Part shown: positions 51,395 to 60,766 of the stretch, piece by piece
Numbering within the stretch: the stretch's first letter is position 1
How the letters are laid out: each line of letters opens with the position of its first letter
Source of the DNA: Cryomorphaceae bacterium 1068
Lineage (GTDB): Bacteria > Bacteroidota > Bacteroidia > Flavobacteriales_D > Cryomorphaceae
Direction: 5' to 3'
Length of the DNA: 64,000 nt
Assembly: GCA_027214385.1 (NCBI GenBank)
Contig: JAPVXR010000002.1
Coordinates: forward strand, 434,001-498,000
Position numbers and translations under genes: made by a program
Notes under the pieces: model-generated
The model's input: the letters and a program-made list of their open reading frames with translations, nothing else
Databases searched by the model: none
What the model was told of the DNA's origin: nothing

Positions 51395-52666
51395 ATGACG
51401 TTTCGGGAATGGACAGAATGGCTGCGCGATTTACCTTGGTTACTCAGGTGGTTTCCACTTTTGGTGGTGCTGCGCCCACTTGTCGATAGCCTTTACTTTC
51501 TCAAGGAAGTCAGTCCGCTCGCCTCACCCCCTTACCTCGTTGGGGTGATTACTCCTATTTTGGCCATTGCGGCTATGGTTAAATTTCGCTCGCCGCCTTT
51601 TGGCAAAGTCGATAAGGCATTTTTGCACTGGTCGATCATCGTCCTGCTCAATTGCTTTTTTCTACTGCTTTACGATCCGCTTTCCATTCTTACCATCGAG
51701 TTTCTGCTCAAACTTTCCTTGCCCGTTTACCTTTTCTTTTTTCTGAGAATATTCATTCGTGATCTCAGAGACTTGCATGGAATTCTTCAATCCTTCCTTT
51801 ATGCGGGGATTTTTATCGTGGCGATCTTACTTTTTGAAGTTTTGGTGAATCCCATTCGAATAGAAGAGAGTCGCGGACTGCAAAGAATTCAGGGGAGCTT
51901 CGGTGATGTGGTCAGTTATGGGATGTATATCACCTTTGCCATTTCGGCGGCCACTTATTTTTTCTTCTCTAGAAATCACGTTGTAGCTCAAAACAAGCGA
52001 TTGATTCTAGTGGGTGTCGTGGCATTTTTCGGCATTCTCGGGTTGGTGAATATTCACCACACCGCCACGTATACGGTGTTTTTCCTAATCACTGCTTTGT
52101 TCTTGCTTTTCAATTTCAGGAAAGGGAGCCCCGCTTTGGGTTTTGCTATGATCGTTATCGTCGGAATCGGGATTTCTTATTTCGGTAGCAGCATAGTAGA
52201 TGAAAAGATTACACCTTTGATCGAAACAGATTTGGCAGTATATTCCGGTGATGAAGACACAGATCGACTGCTTCACGGAAGGGTCGGACGCTGGAGGGTG
52301 ATGCTAGAAAAGTTTTCTTCGGAAAACGTCCCTGTTCAATTCTTCGGTTATCCACTCAAGTTCGATTATGTCTTCCAGTTTATCGGGATTGGTTCACACA
52401 ACGATTTCATTCGAATGCTCTTCGCCACGGGGATTTTGGGTCTGATTTTATACGTCCGTATGCTCGTCGTAGTTTTTCGAAGAAATATCTTGCTCGGCCC
52501 CGCACAGCGCTTCCTGCTTTACGCTACTTTTGCTGCGTTGCTGTTTTATAGTATCAGCGTTACGCCTACATTTTACGCCCCATTCATGTATTTCACTATG
52601 GCTGTATTTGCTTATGCAGCCCTCCCCGAAAACCTACGCTTAAGATGGAAAAACCAAGAATTCTAA
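51395..52666 (+). CDS. Wzy-like O-antigen ligase/polymerase membrane protein
   Basis: A 423-residue protein with about 10 to 12 hydrophobic helices and a large periplasmic loop near 280-350 (RLLHGRVGRWRVMLEKF, GSHNDFIRMLFATGILG). The GSHNDFIRMLFATG motif resembles the conserved region of the O-antigen ligase/Wzy superfamily. It would polymerise flipped repeat units in the periplasm. A ligase role is the alternative. It lies between the TA element and a GT4 gene and overlaps it by 22 nt. Confidence 0.82.
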   Translation: MTFREWTEWLRDLPWLLRWFPLLVVLRPLVDSLYFLKEVSPLASPPYLVGVITPILAIAAMVKFRSPPFGKVDKAFLHWSIIVLLNCFFLLLYDPLSILTIEFLLKLSLPVYLFFFLRIFIRDLRDLHGILQSFLYAGIFIVAILLFEVLVNPIRIEESRGLQRIQGSFGDVVSYGMYITFAISAATYFFFSRNHVVAQNKRLILVGVVAFFGILGLVNIHHTATYTVFFLITALFLLFNFRKGSPALGFAMIVIVGIGISYFGSSIVDEKITPLIETDLAVYSGDEDTDRLLHGRVGRWRVMLEKFSSENVPVQFFGYPLKFDYVFQFIGIGSHNDFIRMLFATGILGLILYVRMLVVVFRRNILLGPAQRFLLYATFAALLFYSISVTPTFYAPFMYFTMAVFAYAALPENLRLRWKNQEF

Positions 52667-53748
52667 TCTTAGGCAAGCTGCCTCCTCCTTTGATGGGGCC
52701 AGCTATTGCGACGCGAATCATTCTCGATTCCGACTTGCAAGAGGACTTTGATCTCCATCATTTCGATACACGTATCAACGCCGATGTAGCAGATATGGGT
52801 CGGTTTAAGTTGCAAAAGATCAAAACTATCAGAGCGCTGTATTCGAACTTTGACGAAAGTCTAAAGAAGGTAAAACCTGATCTTGTTTTAGTGCCTATCG
52901 GGCAAACTACTGCTGGGTTTTTGAAAGATATTCCCTTTATCAGAATGGCCGCCAAGTCCGGCGCACGAGTGGTGATTCAACTTCGTGGTAGTGAGTTTAG
53001 AAAGTGGTTTGATGGCTTAGATCCGATCCGAAAAAACATGGTCAAGGGTGCTTTGGCAAAGGTGCACGGGGTAATTGTTTTAGGTGAAAACCTGCGCTAT
53101 CTCTTCGAAGGCTTGGTTCCTTCTGAAAAGATTTTTGTGGTGTCTAATGGAGCCGACTACCAGTTTCCTGAATGCCGAACGAAGTCCTTGCGCATTCTCT
53201 ATTTGGCCAATTACCTTCCGGGAAAAGGGATCAAAGAGTTGCTGCAAGCCTTAATTTTGGTTCACGAAAAGCAAAAGCTCCGATTCGAGTTCCACGGCTA
53301 TGGCAGCTGGGATAACGATTCCTACAAAAGCGAGTGTATCAAAATGGTTGAGCGTTACGCCAATTTCTTTTTGAACGGGAGTATTTCGGGAGAAGCAAAA
53401 TGGCAAGCATTCGCCGATGCCAATATTTTCGTTTTTGCTCCCAAAGCACCTGAAGGTCATCCGTGGAGTTTAGTAGAAGCGTCGGCTGCTGGATTGCCAA
53501 TTTTGAGTACCGATCGCGGAGCCATTCGTCAAAATGTGATCGATGGTGAAAATGGATTTTTAATAGAGAATCCCGATCCGGAACTTCTGGCAGAGAAAAT
53601 CGCTGAGCTAATCCGCGACGAGGATCTTCGCACTCGTATGGGAAAAGCTTCACATCAACTCCATTCAACTCATTTTACCGCCAAAGCGATGAGCGGTCAA
53701 ATGCGAACTGTTTTCCAAACCGTATTGAGTCAATCATGTGTGGAATAG
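52645..53748 (+). CDS. Family 4 glycosyltransferase
   Basis: A 367-residue GT-B enzyme. Seen: PRILILGKLPPPLMGPAIAT at the front, VVIQLRGSEFRKWF, VSNGADY, LYLANYLPGKGIKELLQA and FAPKAPEGHPWSLVEASAAGLPILSTDRGA (the EGHPW...E set replacing the usual EX7E). Transfers a sugar to the repeat unit. The last codons overlap the start of the second asparagine synthetase by 13 nt. Confidence 0.88.
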   Translation: MEKPRILILGKLPPPLMGPAIATRIILDSDLQEDFDLHHFDTRINADVADMGRFKLQKIKTIRALYSNFDESLKKVKPDLVLVPIGQTTAGFLKDIPFIRMAAKSGARVVIQLRGSEFRKWFDGLDPIRKNMVKGALAKVHGVIVLGENLRYLFEGLVPSEKIFVVSNGADYQFPECRTKSLRILYLANYLPGKGIKELLQALILVHEKQKLRFEFHGYGSWDNDSYKSECIKMVERYANFFLNGSISGEAKWQAFADANIFVFAPKAPEGHPWSLVEASAAGLPILSTDRGAIRQNVIDGENGFLIENPDPELLAEKIAELIRDEDLRTRMGKASHQLHSTHFTAKAMSGQMRTVFQTVLSQSCVE

Positions 53749-55586
53749 TTGGATACGTTGGAAGAGATTTATCGAAGCTGCGACTGGAGGAATCTGTCGA
53801 ATCATTGCGTCATCGCGGCCCCGACTTTGGCAACTCTTTTAAGGAATGGGTAGGTAAGAGGTGCCTCTTTTTGGGGCATCGCAGGCTTTCCATTATCGAC
53901 CTGAGCGACGAGGGGAATCAGCCCATGCACGAGGGCGAGGTGAGTATCGTATTCAATGGTGAAATCTATAATTTCCGTGAGCTGAAAGCCGCACATCTTG
54001 GCGGTGAGTCGTTCCACTCAAACTCAGATACTGAAGTCGTCTTGAAGCTTTATCGAAAGTTCGGCGCCGACTTTGTCCACCACTTGAAAGGCGACTTTGC
54101 CATGGCCATCTTCGACCGTCACAAAGGAGAGCTTCTCCTTATTCGAGATCGAATGGGCGTGAAGCCACTTTACATCTACGAGTCCGATGGATTGTTGGGA
54201 TTTTCCAGCGAGATCAAAGCCTTCCCGCAAGCTGGTTTGAGTCTTTCTCCGAGAGAAGATGGCCTCGGAAAGTTTTTGGTCTTCAAATACAGTCCTGCTC
54301 AGGACACGCTTTACAATGAAGTGAGGCGATTGGCGCCGGGCACCATTCTTCGTATAGATTTGAATTCGGGAAAATCCACCGAAAGTAAGTACTGGAATCT
54401 CCAAGACGAGGTCAAGCCATTCCGCGGCAGTTTTGATGATGCCAAAGTCGAGTTGCGCGAGCGACTCGGCGCCGCAATTGAAGAGCGACTTATCGCCGAT
54501 GTTCCCATTGCCAATTATCTCTCTGGAGGTCTCGATTCGTCCATCATTGCCTACCATCTTCGAGGGAAGGAATTCACGCATTACTGCGCCGTAAAAGATA
54601 AGCGTGATCTAAAAGCTGAGGGAACCACCTCCGACGGTGCTTTCGCCAAAAAACTGGCAGATGACTGGAGCCTCAATTTGGAAACCATCTCCATCGGATT
54701 GGATCAGTTGACTCCCGATTTGATTCGAAAATCCATCACCGCTTGCGACGACTTAATCGCCGATGGCTCCATCATCCCAGCCATGCTTATTGCCGAAAGG
54801 GCAGCCCAAAAGCATCGAGTAGTGCTGAGCGGAATGGGAGCCGACGAACTCTTCCTCGGCTACAACGGCCACTTCCTGCTCAAGCTCACGCACATGGCAC
54901 AAGCCGTGCCCGGGTTTAAAGGGATCGCCTCACCGCTTTTGCAAAAGATCAAAGCGGGAAAAGGCCCCTTCAAAGCCTACCGCCGCTACTTGCAGAAATG
55001 GGGAAACAACCTCGGAAAGGATTACCAAGCCGCTCGATTCAGCGTGGTGGGCGATGTGGATTCGGCGCTCAGCTTGCTGAAACAACCACCTGACTTAGAG
55101 TCAATCTTCGGGAGCCTTCGAGGCAATGATTTCGAAAGTCTGTTTGCCTTTGAAATGGAGAATTTCTTGGTGAAAAACCTGCACTACCTCGATGGTTCTT
55201 CCATGGCCTATGGCTTGGAAAGTCGTGTGCCTTATCTCGATCACGACTTGGTGACATTTGCCGCGGGCCTACCCGTTGACTTCAAGCTCGACAAACAGCT
55301 CCGCTCCAAAAAGATTCTCAAAGCCGCTTACGCCGATGTACTTCCTGCCGATATCACAAAAAGGAGAAAAGCGGGGTTTGGCATGCCGTTGCGTACGCTG
55401 CTCTCCAAAAGAGCGTTGCTCGATCAGTTAATGCCTTACGACATTTTGGAAGCCACAGGGCAAATTGATATCGATCAATTGCGCGCGTTGGAAGAAGCGC
55501 ATATCAGCGGTAAGCAGGATCAGTCAGCTTTGATTTATAGTCTGATAATTTTTGGGAATGAGAGTCTTGTTTCTGACTTTGCTTGA
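53736..55586 (+). CDS. Asparagine synthetase-type amidotransferase, copy 2
   Basis: A 616-residue AsnB-family enzyme: MCGIVGYVG with the catalytic Cys2, RHRGPDFGN, NGEIYNF, and the PP-loop SGGLDSSII near residue 262, then SGMGADELFLGYNGH. Closest in layout to amidotransferases in polysaccharide loci. It differs widely from copy 1 (for example SGMGADELF against DGQGADEVF), so the two are not a recent duplication and may amidate different sugars. Last gene before a minus-strand gene. Confidence 0.88.
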   Translation: MCGIVGYVGRDLSKLRLEESVESLRHRGPDFGNSFKEWVGKRCLFLGHRRLSIIDLSDEGNQPMHEGEVSIVFNGEIYNFRELKAAHLGGESFHSNSDTEVVLKLYRKFGADFVHHLKGDFAMAIFDRHKGELLLIRDRMGVKPLYIYESDGLLGFSSEIKAFPQAGLSLSPREDGLGKFLVFKYSPAQDTLYNEVRRLAPGTILRIDLNSGKSTESKYWNLQDEVKPFRGSFDDAKVELRERLGAAIEERLIADVPIANYLSGGLDSSIIAYHLRGKEFTHYCAVKDKRDLKAEGTTSDGAFAKKLADDWSLNLETISIGLDQLTPDLIRKSITACDDLIADGSIIPAMLIAERAAQKHRVVLSGMGADELFLGYNGHFLLKLTHMAQAVPGFKGIASPLLQKIKAGKGPFKAYRRYLQKWGNNLGKDYQAARFSVVGDVDSALSLLKQPPDLESIFGSLRGNDFESLFAFEMENFLVKNLHYLDGSSMAYGLESRVPYLDHDLVTFAAGLPVDFKLDKQLRSKKILKAAYADVLPADITKRRKAGFGMPLRTLLSKRALLDQLMPYDILEATGQIDIDQLRALEEAHISGKQDQSALIYSLIIFGNESLVSDFA

Positions 55587-55614
55587 TGCTGGTTTGTCTT
55601 AGTACTACTTTCGC

Positions 55615-56190
55615 TCACTCTTTCACCTTTCGCTTCCCTCCCGAAAACAGCACGAACTGCAATACAATTCCGAAGATGATGATGATAATCATCTCCATAT
55701 TTGACATGAGATTGCTACTGTCCAAAGAATCTTGAGCCTGAATTTTCAGGGTCTTGCTTTCTTTCACTTGGATGGCCGACAGCTCTTCGAGGTTTTCGTG
55801 AACCCGCTCAAAAGTGGTTTCTGTGGCGGGGCCTTGTGGAATAAATTCTGACGCACTTAACTTCTTCAGATTATCCTTGAGCCTCCCGAAAATCTCTTCC
55901 TCCCTTTTGGTGAGGGTAGTTTGACCGTATTCGGTTATTACTCGATCTACTTCGCCATTTTTATCAAAAGCGACAATTTCTCCTTCGCTCAACTTCATTT
56001 GGTGATCGTAGAGAAGATTCGTCAACTGAAACAGGTCGTATTGGGCCACCACGCGATCTTCATAAATGGTAGTGATGGTGCCTTGAACATCCTCAAAATG
56101 CTTTCTGTCCATTCGGTTGGTAATGAACACCAAGAGGATAACCATTACCAATCCTAGTATTGTTCTGATTTTTTCTGATCCTGTTCCCAT
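55615..56190 (-). CDS. Four-helix-bundle MCP-sensor-like membrane protein
   Basis: A 191-residue protein with two membrane helices (IRTILGLVMVILLVFITN near the N-terminus and MIIIIIFGIVLQFVLF near the C-terminus) flanking a long helical periplasmic region (about 30-160), the layout of the 4HB-MCP ligand-binding domain. No methyl-accepting or kinase signalling domain follows, only a short basic tail (SGGKRKVKE). It may act with another protein or be a stand-alone membrane sensor. It lies antisense inside the sugar locus. Confidence 0.65.
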   Translation of the reverse strand: MGTGSEKIRTILGLVMVILLVFITNRMDRKHFEDVQGTITTIYEDRVVAQYDLFQLTNLLYDHQMKLSEGEIVAFDKNGEVDRVITEYGQTTLTKREEEIFGRLKDNLKKLSASEFIPQGPATETTFERVHENLEELSAIQVKESKTLKIQAQDSLDSSNLMSNMEMIIIIIFGIVLQFVLFSGGKRKVKE

Positions 56191-56293
56191 GCTGTTTTTT
56201 TTGTCAAAATACTAAAGAATTCCAACGTGACACCGATGGATAACTTGTGGAAAACACCACCAAAGATGATGCACCGATCCATCGTCTGACTAG

Positions 56294-56301
56294 TACATTT
56301 G
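56294..56301 (+). promoter_or_regulatory. -7 promoter box before the bi-domain oxidoreductase
   Basis: TACATTTG matches TAnnTTTG exactly, 19 nt before the TTG at 56321. No TTG at the -33 distance. Confidence 0.4.
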
Positions 56302-56320
56302 TTTTCACAAATCAGTACCC

Positions 56321-58489
56321 TTGGATCAACTGCTTCAAAGTCTTAAAAAGGGCGATATGGAAATCGCCACCTTGCCTAACCCCATTCCCGGAAAGGGAGA
56401 AGTGTTGGTGAGAACTGCCTTCTCGGCAATCAGCACTGGTACCGAAGGCAAAACGGTGAGCGATGCCCGCAAGGGCTACGTGGCCAAGGCAAAGTCCCGC
56501 AAGGAAGAAGTGGCCAAGGTGGTCAAAGCCGCTCAAACTTACGGCGTGGCCGAGACTTATAAGTTGGTGATGAACAAGCTCGAGTCACTCCAACCCTTGG
56601 GCTATTCCCTTTCGGGAGAAGTCGTTGCGGTGGGAGAAGGCGTTTCCGAATTTAAGCCAGGCGACAAAGCGGCCTGTGGCGGTGCCTCAGCTTCTCACGC
56701 CGAACTGGTGGCAGTTCCAAAAAACCTTTGCGTAAAGCTTCATCCCGAGACTAAACTCGATCAAGCTGCTTTCACCACCATCGCTGCCATTGCCATGCAG
56801 GGCATTCGTCGGGCCGACTTGAAATTGGGTGAAAATTGTGTTGTTGTCGGATTGGGATTGATCGGTCAATTGACCATTCGCCTGCTGAAGGCAGCGGGAG
56901 TCAAGACTTTCGGGATTGATCTGAAAGATCAACTCGTTGATTTGGCAATGCAATCGGGTGCTCAAGAAGCTTCTCTGCGTAGCGATGAATTAATCGAAGA
57001 GCGCATCAAGAAATTTTCCAACGGAAACGGTGTAGACGCCGTGATCATTACCGCAGCTACTTCTTCAACCGACCCCGTGGAACTGGCTGGAGAAATTTGC
57101 CGTACCCACGGTAAAGTGGTCATCGTGGGAGCCGTACCCACGGGCTTCAGCAGAAAGAACTACTACCGCAAGGAGTTGGAACTTTTGATGAGCACCTCAT
57201 ACGGTCCCGGGCGTTACGATGCCAATTACGAGGAGAAAGGATTGGACTATCCGATAGGTCAAGTCCGTTGGACGGAAAACCGAAACATGCAAGCCTTTGC
57301 CGATTTGCTGGGTTCAGGCGCGCTCGATATTTCAGATTTAATTTCCCATAAGTTCCCTTTCGCTGAAGCCAAAAGGGCATTCGATTTAATCGTCGATGGT
57401 GCTGAGTCGAAAATGGGTGTCTTGCTCGAATACGACACTTCGAAAGAGATCAAACTCGAGCAGAAAGTAGCATCAGAAAAAGCGCCGCTGCAAGCGGATT
57501 CTGTTTCCTTTATCGGAGCTGGATCTTTTGCAGGGAACTTCTTACTTCCCAATTTGAAAGGTAGAATCAAGTTTTCGGCGGTGGCGACGAAGCGACCACA
57601 TTCGGCTGAGAATACTAAAAGAAAATATGCCTTTGATCAGGCTTTCGCCGATGCCGATGCGCTGATTCAAAACGACAAGGCCGGTGGAGTATTCATCGCC
57701 ACCAGGCACGATACACATGCATCGCTTACGCTGAAATCGCTAAAGCAAGGGAAACGCGTTTTTGTCGAGAAGCCGCTTTGTCTTCATCCTCAAGAGCTGA
57801 CAGAAATTAAAGAAGTCGCCCGATCGAATTCGCATTCAGATGTGATGGTGGGCTTTAACCGCCGCTTCGCTCCGTCTGTCATCGAATTGAAAAAGAAGCT
57901 TTCGCTCGAACTGCCGAAGGTGATTCAGTACCGCGTGAATGCGGGTTTCCAGACCGATGATCACTGGGTGCACGATCCCGAGGTGGGTGGTGGCCGTATT
58001 TTAGGCGAAGCATGTCATTTCGTGGATCTTTGTTATTTCTTGGCAGGAGCCAAAGCCGTTTCCGTTTCGGCGGTGCCGATGACGGCCGAGCCGCAGAACT
58101 TTGATTCATTTACTGCCAACTTGGCTTTTGCCGATGGTTCTGTGGCTAGTTTGGTCTACTTGAGCAATGGCAATAAGGCCATGCCAAAGGAACACATCGA
58201 AGTATCAACCGGTGGTTTCTCGGTTCAAATTGATGATTTTAAAAAGGTGACCTATTTTGGAAAAGCTGTTGCTAAAACAAAACCCGCCAAGCAAGACAAG
58301 GGTCATGCCACCGAAATGGAGTTGGTAGCCGATGCTTTGAAAAAGGGAAAACCTTTTCCCATTGCCATGGATGAAGTCTTTCATTCGACGCTGGTCACTT
58401 TTGCACTCAGGGAATCGGTTCGACAGAACGGTAAGAAGATAGAGATTGAAGAATTTGAACGCGAATGGATTTCTCCCAAAGTGAACTGA
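56321..58489 (+). CDS. Bi-domain oxidoreductase: MDR dehydrogenase fused to Gfo/Idh/MocA
   Basis: A 722-residue fusion. The N-terminal part (about 1-370) is a zinc-type alcohol dehydrogenase (MDR): LGYSLSGEVVAVGEGVSEFKPGD and the Rossmann VVVGLGLIGQL. The usual GHE catalytic-zinc motif is not seen (HAELVAV instead). The C-terminal part (about 390-720) is a Gfo/Idh/MocA oxidoreductase: VSFIGAGSFAGNFLL, VFVEKPLCLHPQEL and GGGRILGEACHFVDLCYFL. Known: this fusion recurs in polysaccharide loci together with the two following genes, and its substrate is not well established. Start is TTG at 56321, near a -7 box; no better ATG. Confidence 0.87.
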   Translation: MDQLLQSLKKGDMEIATLPNPIPGKGEVLVRTAFSAISTGTEGKTVSDARKGYVAKAKSRKEEVAKVVKAAQTYGVAETYKLVMNKLESLQPLGYSLSGEVVAVGEGVSEFKPGDKAACGGASASHAELVAVPKNLCVKLHPETKLDQAAFTTIAAIAMQGIRRADLKLGENCVVVGLGLIGQLTIRLLKAAGVKTFGIDLKDQLVDLAMQSGAQEASLRSDELIEERIKKFSNGNGVDAVIITAATSSTDPVELAGEICRTHGKVVIVGAVPTGFSRKNYYRKELELLMSTSYGPGRYDANYEEKGLDYPIGQVRWTENRNMQAFADLLGSGALDISDLISHKFPFAEAKRAFDLIVDGAESKMGVLLEYDTSKEIKLEQKVASEKAPLQADSVSFIGAGSFAGNFLLPNLKGRIKFSAVATKRPHSAENTKRKYAFDQAFADADALIQNDKAGGVFIATRHDTHASLTLKSLKQGKRVFVEKPLCLHPQELTEIKEVARSNSHSDVMVGFNRRFAPSVIELKKKLSLELPKVIQYRVNAGFQTDDHWVHDPEVGGGRILGEACHFVDLCYFLAGAKAVSVSAVPMTAEPQNFDSFTANLAFADGSVASLVYLSNGNKAMPKEHIEVSTGGFSVQIDDFKKVTYFGKAVAKTKPAKQDKGHATEMELVADALKKGKPFPIAMDEVFHSTLVTFALRESVRQNGKKIEIEEFEREWISPKVN

Positions 58490-59688
58490 TCCGCGTTAAG
58501 CGTGCCCACCACGAGCTCGATATGTATTGCCGCAAGCGGAAATACAAGGGCTACGATCCCTACGATATTCTGCTCAGCCCATTTCCTTTTAAGAAGTTGG
58601 GAAAGTGGCCGCCAATTATAGCGATTCAGCTTTTTAAGCGAAATCCGATTAATCTTCGTCAGCTTTTTGCCGTGCCTAAGCAGTGGAATCCAAAAGCGCT
58701 GGGACTTTTTCTGAAGTCATACAGCCTTATGCCTGCGAGCCCTGAGAATGAGGAGAAATGCAAGTGGCTATTTGAAAAAATCATGGAGCTGCAAACGCCT
58801 AATTATCCGGGAATGTCTTGGGGATATCCGTTTCCTTGGGCCAGCCCGGAAAAGTATCTTCCCGAATGGTCGCCCACTTCGGTGGTGAGTGGATTCATCG
58901 CTCAAGGCCTGGATGCTTATTACAGAAGGTATGGTGACAAGCGCGCACTCGAAGCCATAGAAAAGATTTGCCTCTTTTTCTCCGATGCCCTTCACCACAC
59001 GGTTGAAGACGATTTTTACGCCATTAGCTACAGCACGGTAAAACCCGATTTCTGCTACAATGCGTCATTGCTGGCTGCACAAACGTACGCCCTTTGTTAC
59101 GCTCACAACAAACAAGCATCATACGCCGATATTGCCAAGCAGGCATTGGAGACAGTAATCTCCAGACAGAAAAGCGATGGAAGTTGGAACTACAGCGAGA
59201 ACTTGGAAACCGGTAAGCAGCGGGTTCAAATCGATTTTCACCAGGGCTTTGTCTTAGACTCTATCATGTCTATTGCTCAATCCCTCAGATACTTTCCCGA
59301 CTCGGTCGAAAAGGCACTGCAGCATGGAATGGAGTTTTACCGAGACGAACAATTCAGCTCGAAAGGAAGAGCATTGTGGAGGCTACCGGGCAATTATCCA
59401 TCGGATATTCATCACCAAGCCCAAGGAATCATTACCGCCACTAAATACTTCAGTCATTCGGGTAGTCGCAGAGCTGAAGATCTAGCCAAGTCGGTGCTCT
59501 TTTACACGCTCGAAAACTTTCGAGATTCAAAAGGCTATTTCTACTACCGCAAGCACAAGAATGTGACGGATCGAACTTCATACATGCGCTGGGGAAATGC
59601 TTGGATGCATTTGGCGATGAGCGAAATATTGAATGCCAAGCATCTTCAAGGGAAGCCTGAATTTCAACAGAAAATCCCCATTCGTTGA
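58465..59688 (+). CDS. Alpha/alpha-toroid protein of polysaccharide loci
   Basis: A 407-residue protein with repeated helix-rich blocks (SWGYPFPWASPEKYLP, VVSGFIAQGLDAYYRRYG, YNASLLAAQTYALCYAHN, QKSDGSWNYSEN, YMRWGNAWMHLAMSEIL), typical of (alpha/alpha)6-toroid glycoside lyase or epimerase-like folds such as heparinase N-terminal or six-hairpin glycosidase groups. Members in sugar clusters are often mislabelled delta-aminolevulinate dehydratase. A catalytic residue is not certain; HQGFVLDSIM and HHQAQG are candidates. It overlaps the oxidoreductase by 25 nt and the DUF354 gene by TTGA. Confidence 0.75.
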   Translation: MDFSQSELIRVKRAHHELDMYCRKRKYKGYDPYDILLSPFPFKKLGKWPPIIAIQLFKRNPINLRQLFAVPKQWNPKALGLFLKSYSLMPASPENEEKCKWLFEKIMELQTPNYPGMSWGYPFPWASPEKYLPEWSPTSVVSGFIAQGLDAYYRRYGDKRALEAIEKICLFFSDALHHTVEDDFYAISYSTVKPDFCYNASLLAAQTYALCYAHNKQASYADIAKQALETVISRQKSDGSWNYSENLETGKQRVQIDFHQGFVLDSIMSIAQSLRYFPDSVEKALQHGMEFYRDEQFSSKGRALWRLPGNYPSDIHHQAQGIITATKYFSHSGSRRAEDLAKSVLFYTLENFRDSKGYFYYRKHKNVTDRTSYMRWGNAWMHLAMSEILNAKHLQGKPEFQQKIPIR

Positions 59689-60740
59689 AGCGCCTTCTCT
59701 TTTATATGGGGCACCCCGCTCACTACCACAATTTCAAGAATTGCATTCGCATTCTCATGGAAAGAGGCGACGAGGTTTTGGTAGTCGCCAGAGGCAAAGA
59801 TGTTTTGTTCGACTTGATCGATACCGAAGATTGGGATGTGGTAAAATGGCCTGCACGCGCAGCGGGAGGGAAACTCACCTTGGCGCTGAATATCTTGCAG
59901 CGCGAAGGCAAATTGCTGAATCTCGTTAGAAAATTCCGGCCTCACCTCATGGCGGGAACTGATCTGGGAATTGCTCATGTGGGTAAACTACTGGGGATTC
60001 CGTCTGTAGTTGTGAATGAGGATGATAGCCATGCTATTCCGCTCATGGCCAAATATGCTTTTCCATACGCCACATATGTTTTGGCGCCGAACTGTTGTGA
60101 TCAGTCGCCCGCCAATCACAAGAAAATCGGTTACGAAGGATATCACGAATTAGCCTATCTGCATCCAAAATACTTCAATGCTGATCGCTCGCTGCTTCCG
60201 GCAGAAATGCTCGATGCAGAACGGTATTTCATTCTTCGGTTTGCGAGTTTGCATGCTCACCACGACGAAGGACGCAGCGGGATAGACGATGAATTGGCGC
60301 ATGAGTTGATTGAGTTACTCTTGCCTTTCGGTAAAGTATTTATCACATCCGAGAGGGAGCTTACCGCTGATTTGGAGCCTTATCGAATACCTGTACATCC
60401 CACCGTTATTCATCACGCCATGGCTTTTGCCGATCTCTATATCGGCGATTCACAAACCATGGCTGCCGAGGCAGCGGTTCTGGGTGTTCCATCGATTCGA
60501 TTCAATGATTTTGTAGGTGAATTGAGCTATCTCGAAGAGTTGGAGCATAAGTATGGATTGACAAAAGGAATCAAAACCACCGAGTCTGACGTCTTTTTGG
60601 CTACAGCAAAAGAATGGGCCGAAAACACTGTTTTGAAAACTCTTTTTGCCGAAAGGCGAATCACGATGATGAATGCTACCATAGATGTGACAGAGAGGTG
60701 GATAGAGCTATTTGACGATCTCGCAAAAACTCACGATTAG
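59685..60740 (+). CDS. DUF354-family protein (glycosyltransferase-like)
   Basis: A 351-residue GT-B-like protein. Seen: MKRLLFYMGHPAHYHNFKNCI and GDEVLVVARGKDVLFDLID at the N-terminus, and VHPTVIHHAMAFADLYIGDSQTMAAEAAVLGVPSIRF near the C-terminus, a layout like UDP-GlcNAc 2-epimerase or MurG. Known: DUF354 genes occur in polysaccharide loci; no reaction is firmly assigned. TTG start at 59685 forms a TTGA overlap with the toroid gene. Probably acts with the two upstream genes. Confidence 0.8.
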   Translation: MKRLLFYMGHPAHYHNFKNCIRILMERGDEVLVVARGKDVLFDLIDTEDWDVVKWPARAAGGKLTLALNILQREGKLLNLVRKFRPHLMAGTDLGIAHVGKLLGIPSVVVNEDDSHAIPLMAKYAFPYATYVLAPNCCDQSPANHKKIGYEGYHELAYLHPKYFNADRSLLPAEMLDAERYFILRFASLHAHHDEGRSGIDDELAHELIELLLPFGKVFITSERELTADLEPYRIPVHPTVIHHAMAFADLYIGDSQTMAAEAAVLGVPSIRFNDFVGELSYLEELEHKYGLTKGIKTTESDVFLATAKEWAENTVLKTLFAERRITMMNATIDVTERWIELFDDLAKTHD

Positions 60741-60766
60741 ATGTTTATAACTAATGACTGATGGGG

